Source: a virus
Length of the DNA stretch: 64,000 nt
Direction: 5' to 3' (one strand)
IMG/VR virus record: IMGVR_UViG_3300002835_000070
Location: 38,229-102,228 of that record
The notes under the pieces were generated by a model. The model made no database searches. It was not told the origin of the DNA and worked only from the letters and a program-made list of their open reading frames with translations. The translations under genes and the position numbers were made by a program. This document shows, piece after piece, positions 50,996-58,712 of the stretch. The first letter of the stretch is position 1; every line of letters starts with the position of its first letter.

Positions 50996-52606
50996 ATGAT
51001 AAAATTAGTAATAGTAGATGGAAGTTTACAAATAAGCATTAATGGTTCAATTATATTAGTAGCACCGAAAAATTCGTGTGCTATTGATGTATTATCTTTA
51101 TACGATGCGATACCTTTAATTGTAATTTACAATAAGTATTTAGGTAATTTCACGAGTATTTTTAGTCAACCTTTGTCTGAATGTACGGACGGTACAGGAA
51201 CTCCTTTTGACGTAAACACATTTATTGATTTTGCGGAAGCAAATCTTGGGTTTGATACATCAGGTGGTGGTGGCGGTGGTTGTAGTCCTTTCAAATATAA
51301 CACTAATGGAACAGGTATAGAACCTTGCTTGGGTAGTAACTATGCGAGTGGGGATTTATCCACTATTGGCGGTGGTTCTACAAATACTGCGAGTGGTATT
51401 CACTCAACAATTGGTGGTGGGGATTGCATAACCGCTGATGGCGACCATTCTTTTGTAGGCGGTGGTTTATGTAATACGGCAACAGGTGGATGTTCGACAA
51501 TTGGTGGTGGAATTAGTAATACCGCTTCGGGTAATAATTCAACCGTTAGTGGTGGGAAATGTAACACTTCTTCTTGTGATTTAGCAAATATCAGTGGTGG
51601 TATTTCAAACACTTCCTCTGGTTACGCTTCAGTAATTGGTGGCGGTACAGGAAATGCTTCTTCTACTGTTAATTCAACAGTAGGTGGTGGAGGTAGTAAT
51701 TCGGCTTCAGGTAGTGCTTCAACAGTTAGTGGTGGTTGTGCGAATTTCGCTACTGCTTATAAAACAACTGTTGGTGGTGGTGGTAGTAACTATGCAACTT
51801 CTGACTTGGCTACCATTGGTGGTGGAAGCCAAAATAATGCGGTTGGTTATTGGGCGACAATTTCAGGCGGTAAAGGACAATGGGCTTGTAATAGTGCTTT
51901 TGTAGGAGGTGGTAGATACAATTGTGCTAATGGTTGTAATTCTGTTGTAGTTGGTGGTGGTGGTACATATCCATCGGAGGGTAATATTGCAAGTGGAAAT
52001 ACATCAACAATTAGTGGCGGTAGAGCCAATGCTTCCATAGGAGGCTTTTCAACAATTGGCGGTGGTATTTTTAATAGTGCTTCTGCTAAATATTCAACAG
52101 TTGCAGGGGGTTATAATAATACTGCTTCTGGTTATTCTTCTTTTGTAGGTGGCGGTAATCTTAATACTGCTTCGGGTTTTTATTCAATAATTGGCAGTGG
52201 TAGGAGAAATACTTCTTCTGGTGATTTTTCTACAATCGGAGGAGGTTGTTACAATACTGCTTCTGGCAATAAGTCTTTTATAGGCGGGGGTTATAAAAAT
52301 TGTGTTTCTAATTATGAATATTCATCAATTGTTGGTGGCAAGAGAAATAATACTTATAGTGCTTATTCTTTTATAGGTAATGGTTATCAAAATAAAGTTA
52401 ACGCTGATTTTTCAGCTATATTAGGTGGTAAAAACAATGTTGCTAATTACGCTTGTTCGATGATTGTAGGAGATAATATTACTACAAATAGAATTTGTAC
52501 TACATTTGTAAACAACTTATCTATAATGAATATTCCAACAACTAATCTTGGATTACCGAGTAATTCTGTTTATAAAATAGGTAATCAATTATTTATAGTG
52601 CCTTAA
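50996..52606 (+). CDS. Repeat spike 4 (YadA-head-like) with a distinct base
   Basis: The 536-residue protein has a base (1-85) that differs from spikes 1-3 and matches the adjacent 86-residue protein. A GGGGGG hinge (about 91-96) is followed by one head of 15-residue repeats (about 105-480), and the C-terminal IVGDNITTNRICTTFVNN module shared with spikes 2 and 3. It shows exchange of bases on the same head type. Confidence 0.85.
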   Translation: MIKLVIVDGSLQISINGSIILVAPKNSCAIDVLSLYDAIPLIVIYNKYLGNFTSIFSQPLSECTDGTGTPFDVNTFIDFAEANLGFDTSGGGGGGCSPFKYNTNGTGIEPCLGSNYASGDLSTIGGGSTNTASGIHSTIGGGDCITADGDHSFVGGGLCNTATGGCSTIGGGISNTASGNNSTVSGGKCNTSSCDLANISGGISNTSSGYASVIGGGTGNASSTVNSTVGGGGSNSASGSASTVSGGCANFATAYKTTVGGGGSNYATSDLATIGGGSQNNAVGYWATISGGKGQWACNSAFVGGGRYNCANGCNSVVVGGGGTYPSEGNIASGNTSTISGGRANASIGGFSTIGGGIFNSASAKYSTVAGGYNNTASGYSSFVGGGNLNTASGFYSIIGSGRRNTSSGDFSTIGGGCYNTASGNKSFIGGGYKNCVSNYEYSSIVGGKRNNTYSAYSFIGNGYQNKVNADFSAILGGKNNVANYACSMIVGDNITTNRICTTFVNNLSIMNIPTTNLGLPSNSVYKIGNQLFIVP

Positions 52607-52645
52607 TAAATAAATAAAAAAAAGAATAAAACCGAAATACTTTTT

Positions 52646-52653
52646 TATATTTG
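52646..52653 (+). promoter_or_regulatory. TAnnTTTG -7 element upstream of the surface-chemistry island
   Basis: TATATTTG fits the Bacteroidetes -7 consensus and lies 50 bp before the ATG at 52703, after the last spike stop at 52606. No TTG is found at suitable spacing, so only the -7 is supported. Confidence 0.45.
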
Positions 52654-52702
52654 TATTTCAAAATTGACTTAAAACAATTAAAAACATTTAAAATTAAATA
52701 AA

Positions 52703-53041
52703 ATGGAAAATTTCACAATTCACATCTTCGGTTACGGAGAAACACAGATTAATTCAAAAGATTTATCAGTAAAAGTAAAAACTGATACTCTTACTACTGT
52801 AACGCCATTAGTGGCAGGTATATTCGCTAAAAAACCTGCGGACAACCCAACTTTGATTACAGATTTTCACGCAATAAACCTTTTTGGCTACAAAGACGTT
52901 CGTTGGATGGCAAAAGACGGTTTTAATGTAAAAGACGATGAGGATTTAAAACCTCTTATTGACGCTTTAATTGCTGAATTGCAAACCGCAAAAGACAACG
53001 AACCTGCACCTGCTCCAAAAGTAGCTAAAGCAACAACATAA
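52703..53041 (+). CDS. Small soluble protein with Ala/Pro/Lys tail (112 aa)
   Basis: A compact alpha/beta domain (about 1-95; FTIHIFGYGETQINSKDL, DFHAINLFGYKDVRWMA) is followed by a PAPAPKVAKA tail. It has its own -7 element. It may be a phage-type early or virion accessory protein. No clear function is seen. Confidence 0.7.
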   Translation: MENFTIHIFGYGETQINSKDLSVKVKTDTLTTVTPLVAGIFAKKPADNPTLITDFHAINLFGYKDVRWMAKDGFNVKDDEDLKPLIDALIAELQTAKDNEPAPAPKVAKATT

Positions 53042-53057
53042 AAAAATAGTCGTTATG

Positions 53058-53095
53058 CTCGGTAACTCCTCTTTGTTAATTCAAATGAAACCGAG
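53058..53095 (+). promoter_or_regulatory. Inverted repeat in the sulfotransferase leader
   Basis: CTCGGT (53058-53063) and ACCGAG (53090-53095) could pair around a 26-base loop in the leader between 53041 and the ATG at 53133. No U-run follows, so it is not a normal terminator; it could be an operator or leader structure. Confidence 0.25.
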
Positions 53096-53132
53096 TGAAA
53101 GACTAAATTAAGAAACTAATATAACAACAAGT

Positions 53133-53951
53133 ATGAAAAAGATTTTTTTCAATTCCTCGCTCCCACGTTCGGGGTCAACTTTGATTTCTAATTTGATTGC
53201 TCAAAACCCTGAATTTTATGCAACGCCTACTTCGGGTCTTTCAGATTTAGTTTTGAGTGCTAAAAACTCTTACGCACATTCCCAAGCAATTTTGTCGCAA
53301 GACAAGGAAGCAATGGAAAAAGCATTTTTAGGATTTTGCCGTGCAGGTATGCAAGGCTTTTTCAATAACCTTACCCCAAAAGAATTTATCGTTGATAAAA
53401 GCAGAGATTGGGGTATTCACTACAACTTATTGAATTTACTATATCCTGAACCAAAGATAATTTGTATGGTTAGAGATGTTCGAGCCGTATATGCTTCTAT
53501 GGAAAAGAACTTTAGGAAAAATCCGCATAAAGAAAGTCATATCCAAAATGCACCACAATTAATTGGAACTACATTAGACAAGAGAATTAATATATGGGCT
53601 GACGGAGTACCTGTTGGTATTGCGTTAGACCGTTTGAAAGATGTTATCCAACAAGGTTTAGATAAAAAAATATTATTTATTCGCTATGAAGACTTAATGG
53701 CGAACCCTGAAAACGAAATGAAGCGTTTGTATGAGTATTTAGGACAACCTTACTACGACAAACACGATTTTGAAAACATTACCCAACATACTCACGAAAA
53801 CGATGCTATTCACGGTATCTATGGCGACCATCAGTTAAGACCTAAATTCGAGAGATTACCTGACGATTTTTACGATGTTTTAGGTTACGAACTTTGCCAA
53901 TCCATAAAAAACACTTATGCTTGGTTCTACAAATATTTTGCGTACCTATAA
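53133..53951 (+). CDS. Sulfotransferase
   Basis: The 272-residue protein begins KIFFNSSLPRSGSTL, the 5'-phosphosulfate-binding loop (PRSGST at 11-16). ICMVRDVRAVYASM (Arg114, Ser122) matches the 3'-phosphate-binding motif of PAPS-dependent sulfotransferases. The enzyme would transfer sulfate from PAPS to a carbohydrate, protein or lipid. Adenylylsulfate kinase, which makes PAPS, is encoded just downstream. No membrane segment is seen. The acceptor is unknown. Confidence 0.85.
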   Translation: MKKIFFNSSLPRSGSTLISNLIAQNPEFYATPTSGLSDLVLSAKNSYAHSQAILSQDKEAMEKAFLGFCRAGMQGFFNNLTPKEFIVDKSRDWGIHYNLLNLLYPEPKIICMVRDVRAVYASMEKNFRKNPHKESHIQNAPQLIGTTLDKRINIWADGVPVGIALDRLKDVIQQGLDKKILFIRYEDLMANPENEMKRLYEYLGQPYYDKHDFENITQHTHENDAIHGIYGDHQLRPKFERLPDDFYDVLGYELCQSIKNTYAWFYKYFAYL

Positions 53952-53963
53952 AATAATCGAAGT

Positions 53964-54107
53964 ATGTATGTAGAAAATATTTTAAGTTACAGTTTTAAAG
54001 AATTTAATTGTAGCTTTTATCCCTGCGTTGTAAATATGTTTATTCCAAAGGGTAGTATAGCATTAGTTCAAGTAAATAGTAAAAAATCAAAAACAATAGA
54101 GGTATGA
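53964..54107 (+). CDS. Small protein overlapping the adenylylsulfate kinase gene (47 aa)
   Basis: It begins MYVENILSYSFKEFNCSFYP and is mostly beta/aromatic, with an IPKGSIALVQVNS segment. Its stop overlaps the next ATG as ATGA, so it is probably translated with the kinase. Function is unknown. The position between sulfotransferase and kinase hints at an auxiliary role. Confidence 0.6.
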   Translation: MYVENILSYSFKEFNCSFYPCVVNMFIPKGSIALVQVNSKKSKTIEV

Positions 54108-54559
54108 TATTCTGGTTCACGGGGCAACCCCACGCAGGAAAAACAACATTAGCTAAACACTTAAAAAAAGCCTTAATGTTAAATAATCCTTTAAGAGAAG
54201 TTCATTTAGTTGACGGAGATGATTTGAGAAGAATTATCAACAATAAAGACTATTCAGAACAAGGACGTAGAAATAATATTAGTCAAGCAATAGCAATCGC
54301 TAAATATTTAGACGACAACTCAAAAAATGACGTTGTAGTGTCTTTAGTTTCTCCGTATAAAGATTTAAGAGATGAATTGAAGTCAAGTACCGATGTAATT
54401 GAAATTTACGTTCATACGACAGATATTAGAGGTAGAGAAGCGTTTCACGTTGCGGACTACCAAGCACCAACAGAATCATTCATTGATATTGACACAACAG
54501 GTGTTGATGTATTGGTTTCGGTAAATGAGTTGTTAAATAAAATCAAAAACTTTTCATAA
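54104..54559 (+). CDS. cysC: Adenylylsulfate (APS) kinase
   Basis: The 151-residue protein has a Walker A motif GQPHAGKTT (7-15), DGDDLRR (38-43) followed by SEQGRRNNI, the SPYKDLRD segment (83-90), and YQAPTESF (119-126). This motif order matches APS kinases, which phosphorylate adenylylsulfate to PAPS. It is slightly shorter than typical bacterial CysC. Neighbouring sulfotransferase and DUF2061 genes make the assignment strong. It would supply the sulfate donor in infected cells. Confidence 0.85.
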   Translation: MIFWFTGQPHAGKTTLAKHLKKALMLNNPLREVHLVDGDDLRRIINNKDYSEQGRRNNISQAIAIAKYLDDNSKNDVVVSLVSPYKDLRDELKSSTDVIEIYVHTTDIRGREAFHVADYQAPTESFIDIDTTGVDVLVSVNELLNKIKNFS

Positions 54560-54870
54560 TGAAAAAAGAAAAAAAAGTAGTCAATACTAAAGATGCAATC
54601 CAAAGATTCATTTTAGAGGGGCGTGAGGTAATTCTTAAAAAAGAAAACGAAACTTCATTTGTCCGCATCAGGTTTAATAACGAAGATACAGACGGTACTC
54701 AAAAGTGGCGTGTATTAATCAATGGAAACGAACTTCGTACAAGCGAAGTAATCATAAACTGCCAAGTAAGAACTCTTACCGAAGAGTTTCAAGAAATAGG
54801 TATAAAACACCATATTGTTTGCGATGCCAAAGAAATCATATTTAAAAATAATATAGCAACTGTAAATTAA
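54559..54870 (+). CDS. Small soluble protein coupled to APS kinase (103 aa)
   Basis: TAATG overlaps the kinase stop. The product is beta-rich: KDAIQRFILEGREVILKKEN, SFVRIRFNNEDTDGTQ, KWRVLINGNEL, then VIINCQVRT. There is no membrane helix or named motif. Tight coupling suggests a partner of the sulfation pathway; this is not shown by sequence. Confidence 0.65.
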   Translation: MKKEKKVVNTKDAIQRFILEGREVILKKENETSFVRIRFNNEDTDGTQKWRVLINGNELRTSEVIINCQVRTLTEEFQEIGIKHHIVCDAKEIIFKNNIATVN

Positions 54871-54877
54871 TAAGAAA

Positions 54878-55843
54878 TTGGCAGTTAAAAGAGATATTTC
54901 AGGGCAAAAATTCGGTAAGTTATTTGTTTTAAATTACGTTGAAACGATTAATAAATTGAGTAGATATTTATGTCAATGCGATTGTGGGAATCAAAAAGTT
55001 TTAATTAGAAAACTTTTGGTAAGAGGGGATACAAAAAGTTGTGGTTGTGATTGGATACAATCTAATTCTAAACATCATTCTTGGAAAGGCTACGAAGACT
55101 TACCTTTAGATTTTTTTACAAGTATAAAAAGAGGTGCAAAATCAAGAAATATAGAATTTGATATAAAAATTGAGGACATTTGGGATTTATTGATTCGTCA
55201 AGATAGAAAATGTGCGCTTTCGGGATTAGATTTGAAGTTTTCTCAAATAAGAAAAAACAGAACGTTACAAACAACTTGCTCTTTAGATAGAATAGATAGT
55301 TCTATGGGATATGTAAATGGTAATGTTCAATGGGTTCATAAGAAAATAAATATAATGAAGAATAAACTATTAGACAAAGATTTTATATATTTCTGCGTTA
55401 TGGTTTCTAATAAAAATAAAAAAAGAATTATTATGGAAAATAATGAATGGAAAGAGTTTATTCACGTTGAATCCTCTTTAAAAAGAAAAAAAAATCAATT
55501 TGCTATGTTTTGCGGTAGGTTTCAACCTTTACACGAAAGTCATATAGCATTATTTAAAAGGGCGTTAGAAAATAAAAAAAATGTTCTTATATGTATTAGA
55601 GATGGGGAGATAAATGAAAAAAATCCGTTTACCGCTGAAGAAGTTTTAAAAAAAATATCCGAGTATTACAAAAATCTCATCAAAAAGGGCAAAGTTAAAG
55701 TTATGATAATCCCTGATATTTGTTCAGTAGAATTTGGACGTGGCGTTGGATATGATATTATTGAGCATATACCACCTACTGAAGTAGCGGAAATTTCTGC
55801 TACTAAAATTAGAGAGCAAATGCGTAAAGACGGTACGCTATGA
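54878..55843 (+). CDS. HNH endonuclease fused in frame to a HIGH-type nucleotidyltransferase
   Basis: A TTG start begins a 321-residue ORF. Residues 1-185 are a homing endonuclease: zinc-like CQCDCGN and SCGC, then CALSGLDL, CSLDRIDSSMGYVNGNVQW and the NIMKN helix. Met186 (ATG 55433, ideal AAGAATTATTATGG context) opens a complete adenylyl/cytidylyltransferase domain: MFCGRFQPLHESHIALFKRA with HxxH-type His219/His222, and ISATKIR at 306-312. The second half probably also has its own start. The endonuclease seems to have inserted just upstream and lost its own stop. The nucleotidyltransferase's substrate is unclear (NMN-, CTP- or ATP-sulfurylase-like). Confidence 0.8.
   Translation: MAVKRDISGQKFGKLFVLNYVETINKLSRYLCQCDCGNQKVLIRKLLVRGDTKSCGCDWIQSNSKHHSWKGYEDLPLDFFTSIKRGAKSRNIEFDIKIEDIWDLLIRQDRKCALSGLDLKFSQIRKNRTLQTTCSLDRIDSSMGYVNGNVQWVHKKINIMKNKLLDKDFIYFCVMVSNKNKKRIIMENNEWKEFIHVESSLKRKKNQFAMFCGRFQPLHESHIALFKRALENKKNVLICIRDGEINEKNPFTAEEVLKKISEYYKNLIKKGKVKVMIIPDICSVEFGRGVGYDIIEHIPPTEVAEISATKIREQMRKDGTL
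55433..55843 (+). other. Probable internal translation start giving the nucleotidyltransferase alone
   Basis: The ATG at 55433-55435, in frame with the longer ORF, is preceded by an A-rich leader equal in quality to the starts of independent genes here. It would give a 136-residue nucleotidyltransferase that begins shortly before the GRFQPLHESH motif. This would be the original gene, with the endonuclease inserted before it. Confidence 0.55.
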
Positions 55844-56193
55844 TAAAAAATTCAACCTACTTTGTAGATATTGACGGTACTATCATTAAGTATAGACCTT
55901 TTGCGTTATTACTATCAATCGAGCCTGAACCAATTCAGGATGTGATAAATAAAATCAATAAGGAATACGACAACGGAAGTCATATTGTGGTTACAACCGC
56001 AAGACCTGAAATGATGAAAACACAGACCAAGAAAGAACTAAAAAAGGTTGGGTTAAAATACAATCAATTAGTAATGGGTATTGGTAGAGGAACAAGATAT
56101 TTGCTTAATGATGTTGACCCCGAAAATCCAAGAGTTAAAAGGGCAGTAGGCGTTAATTTGATTAGAAACAAAGGGCTTAAAGGAAAATCTTAA
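55840..56193 (+). CDS. HAD-like phosphatase
   Basis: It begins KNSTYFVDIDGTIIKY, the DxDGT nucleophile motif of the haloacid dehalogenase superfamily. VVTTARP follows at about 47-53 (motif II Thr), and NDVDPENP near 93-100 gives the acidic motif. The 117 residues are short, as for C0-cap HAD proteins. It starts four bases before the previous stop (ATGA). It may hydrolyse a nucleotide-sugar or adenosine phosphate in the pathway. Confidence 0.75.
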   Translation: MIKNSTYFVDIDGTIIKYRPFALLLSIEPEPIQDVINKINKEYDNGSHIVVTTARPEMMKTQTKKELKKVGLKYNQLVMGIGRGTRYLLNDVDPENPRVKRAVGVNLIRNKGLKGKS

Positions 56194-56194
56194 A

Positions 56195-56539
56195 ATGACA
56201 AAAGAACAAGACGGTAATATGGTTGATATTTCAACCATTAAAACTATTTCAAATGAAGAATATAGTTTTTTAATAAAACAAAGTTTAGAGTTAGATAAAC
56301 TCAAAAGCGAAAAATCAGTAAGTTATAAAAGACATATTTTCAAAGCAATAAGTTATAGAGCGTTGGGTTCATTCCAAACCTGCCTAATATCTTATTTCTT
56401 TACAGGTAACTTTTTGGTAGCAGGAAGTATTGGGCTAACGGAAATTTGCATAAAGCCAATTATATATTTCTTTCACGAAAGAATGTGGTACACGTTTTCA
56501 GATTATGGGGTAAAAAATAAAGAAATTAAAAAAGACTAA
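56195..56539 (+). CDS. DUF2061-type membrane protein
   Basis: The 114-residue protein has a hydrophilic start and then KRHIFKAISYRALGSFQTCL with two hydrophobic segments (about 55-72 and 74-92) and KPIIYFFHERMW, the signature of DUF2061, a small membrane family I associate with adenylylsulfate-kinase loci and fusions. It may transport or anchor intermediates. Its presence strengthens the sulfate-activation reading of the island. Confidence 0.75.
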   Translation: MTKEQDGNMVDISTIKTISNEEYSFLIKQSLELDKLKSEKSVSYKRHIFKAISYRALGSFQTCLISYFFTGNFLVAGSIGLTEICIKPIIYFFHERMWYTFSDYGVKNKEIKKD

Positions 56540-56542
56540 ATT

Positions 56543-57418
56543 ATGTTACAAAATTTAATATTTCAGGTGGATGGGGGTTTAGGTAAGTCTATTATGGCTA
56601 CCGCAGTATTAAAAGCAATTAGAAAACAATATAAAAAGGCAAACATAATTGTCGTTACAGGTTATCCTGATGTTTTCATAGCGAATCCGAATGTAAATAA
56701 AGTTTTAAGGCACGACCAATTAAGCGGTATTTACGAGAAAAATATTATGAATAAAGACTGCAAAGTATTTGTTTCAGACCCTTATCATACGTCTGACTTC
56801 ATTACCGAAAGCAAACACTTAATTCAAATTTGGTGCGAAATGTATGGAGTGGAGTATAATGGCGAAATGCCTGAATTATTTTTGCTTAAAGCGGAAAAAG
56901 AGTACTTCGAGCCTTTTTATAGATTGGATAAGCCAATTTTAGCAATTCAAACTAACGGTGGTGCGGTTAACCAACCTTTAAAGTATTCTTGGACAAGGGA
57001 TATTCCTGCTCCAATTGTAGAGCAAGTTATTGAACGATACAAAAACGATTATGCTATTTTGCATATTAAAAGAGAAGACCAAATATCATTTCCAAATACG
57101 TTACAAGCACTCGATAATTTTAGAAGTATTGCAGTGGCACTAACACTTTCTCAAAAAAGATTATTGATTGATAGTAGCGCATTGCATATAGCTACTTCAC
57201 TTAATTTGCCGTCAGTAGTTGCTTGGGTAGGAACAAATCCTAAAGTTTTTGGATATGAGATGCACAATAACATTGTAGCCAACACTCCGACAAGACAAGT
57301 TGATTTAGACCACCCTAATTATCAGAAATATCTTTTGTTTCAGGACATTAGCACAATCCCTTACAACGACTTAAATGAAGTGCTTGATGTTAAAAACATA
57401 ATAACCGCTTTGGCATAA
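56543..57418 (+). CDS. Glycosyltransferase family 9-like (heptosyltransferase-like)
   Basis: The 291-residue protein opens LIFQVDGGLGKSIMATAVLK, the Gly-rich N-lobe loop of GT-B heptosyltransferases, and later has LILSQKRLLIDSSALHIA- and NLPSVVAWVG-type segments (about 220-255) matching the C-lobe donor site of ADP-heptose transferases. This could modify an LPS-like or virion glycan. The catalytic Asp/Glu was not verified. It completes the sulfation/glycan island. Confidence 0.75.
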   Translation: MLQNLIFQVDGGLGKSIMATAVLKAIRKQYKKANIIVVTGYPDVFIANPNVNKVLRHDQLSGIYEKNIMNKDCKVFVSDPYHTSDFITESKHLIQIWCEMYGVEYNGEMPELFLLKAEKEYFEPFYRLDKPILAIQTNGGAVNQPLKYSWTRDIPAPIVEQVIERYKNDYAILHIKREDQISFPNTLQALDNFRSIAVALTLSQKRLLIDSSALHIATSLNLPSVVAWVGTNPKVFGYEMHNNIVANTPTRQVDLDHPNYQKYLLFQDISTIPYNDLNEVLDVKNIITALA

Positions 57419-57524
57419 TTAATAAGTTATTGATTATTAATTTAATGATAAACATAGCTAAAAAATATTATTTGAAATAATTTTTTTGTACTATTGCTAT
57501 ATTTATTAAAAATTTCGTTGTAAA

Positions 57525-58007
57525 ATGGCAGAATTTGAATTAGCAGAAAAACAACAAATACTCTTTGAACTCGATGGCTCTAATTTTATAGAGCAAGTTG
57601 AGCGCATAGAGAATTTGTTGATTAATAGCGGTTCTTCGGATGTTTATGTAGGTAATACTGAAGAATTGCCTTTAACTCATTCGTTTTCAGATGGCATTTA
57701 TACAAGGGAGATTTTTATAAAAAAAGGATTGTTTGCGATAGGTAAAATTCATAAATCTGACCACACATTTTTCTTAATGAAAGGTAAGTTATTGTTGTGT
57801 ACCGAAGATGGAGTAAAAGAAATAGAAGCACCGTATTACGGAAATGCAAGTGCAGGAACTAAAAGAGTTGCTATTGCTTTGGAGGACACAGTTTTTGTAA
57901 ACGTACACCCAAATCCAAACAATATAAAAGAAATAGAGAAATTAGAAGATATTTTTGTTGTGTCTTCTTATGAGGAATATAAAAATTATAAACTTTTAAA
58001 TAAGTAA
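57525..58007 (+). CDS. Cupin-fold protein
   Basis: Residues about 58-140 read YTREIFIKKGLFAIGKIHKSDH, FFLMKGKLLLCTEDG, then AGTKRVAIALEDTVFVNVHPN. The Gly- and His-spaced strands match single-domain cupins seen in phage genomes. His and Asp/Glu residues near the KSDH segment and the final HPN may bind metal. The N-terminal 55 residues are helical. It opens the second virion block, preceded by a 106-bp AT-rich gap without a good promoter match. Confidence 0.7.
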   Translation: MAEFELAEKQQILFELDGSNFIEQVERIENLLINSGSSDVYVGNTEELPLTHSFSDGIYTREIFIKKGLFAIGKIHKSDHTFFLMKGKLLLCTEDGVKEIEAPYYGNASAGTKRVAIALEDTVFVNVHPNPNNIKEIEKLEDIFVVSSYEEYKNYKLLNK

Positions 58008-58009
58008 CT

Positions 58010-58363
58010 ATGGCGTATATAGCAGTAGCGGGAATAGCAGTTTCAATTGGAACAAGCCTTTTAGGGGCAGAGGCATCAAAAAAAGAAGCGAAAAAACAAC
58101 GTGATTTGATGTTTAATCTTAAGATGGCTGAAATCGCTTCTAATGAAGCGATAAAATACGAAGAAATAAAAACTATTGCCGAAACTGAACGTATAAGAAT
58201 ACTTACAGATTCTTTAGGAAAATATCGAGAAGCCTTACAAAAAGAAAGTACAATACGTTTGCGTGATACTTGGATTTATATTGCGGGTCTTGGTTGCGGA
58301 ACAAGTGCAATCTATGCTGTTTCATTAATGTTTTCTAAATCAAAATCAAATGGAAACGCATAG
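58010..58363 (+). CDS. Two-TM membrane protein with central coiled coil (117 aa)
   Basis: A hydrophobic N-terminus (AVAGIAVSIGTSLLG), a charged coiled coil (about 22-85) and a transmembrane segment (about 88-108) give the same plan as 23159-23464. The coding end overlaps the next start by 14 bp. It is probably a virion membrane component. Confidence 0.7.
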   Translation: MAYIAVAGIAVSIGTSLLGAEASKKEAKKQRDLMFNLKMAEIASNEAIKYEEIKTIAETERIRILTDSLGKYREALQKESTIRLRDTWIYIAGLGCGTSAIYAVSLMFSKSKSNGNA

Positions 58364-58712
58364 TAGTTTTTTAAATGCAGGTGGTGCAGGATGGACTGAA
58401 TTAGTTGGAGTTGCCGTTGAATTTGGTGTTGGTTATTTAACTGCCAAAAATTTAAACGAAGAAAATAAAAAGTTACTTCAGCAAATGGCTGAACTCGATG
58501 CTCAATCAGCAGAAAATCTAAAGAAAGCGTTAAATGCTTCTTTAACCGAAGTTGCAAAAACACAGGTTATATATGAGTTTCTTAATGATAAAAAAATTAA
58601 AGAATTAGAAGAAGACACAAAAAGAAAAAGAATTTTACCTTTAATCGGATTAGGAGTTGGAGTAGTTGTACTTGCTTTAATCTTTTATAAATTACACAGA
58701 CAAAATGGATAG
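58350..58712 (+). CDS. Membrane protein with coiled coil and C-terminal TM (120 aa)
   Basis: The N-terminal 30 residues are Gly/Val-rich and hydrophobic (GWTELVGVAVEFGVGYL). A coiled coil follows (about 35-90), then a basic KRKR and one transmembrane helix (about 95-114). It overlaps both neighbours by several bases, showing strong packing of this block. Confidence 0.7.
   Translation: METHSSFLNAGGAGWTELVGVAVEFGVGYLTAKNLNEENKKLLQQMAELDAQSAENLKKALNASLTEVAKTQVIYEFLNDKKIKELEEDTKRKRILPLIGLGVGVVVLALIFYKLHRQNG

Noticed and set aside
39884-52460. CRISPR-like array in the repeat region
   Set aside because: The repeats are 45-bp coding units in a long open frame with changing sequence, with no invariant repeat separated by unique spacers.
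57419-57524. Promoter in the gap before the cupin gene
   Set aside because: The gap is AT-rich with near matches such as TATATTTA, but has no complete TAnnTTTG.
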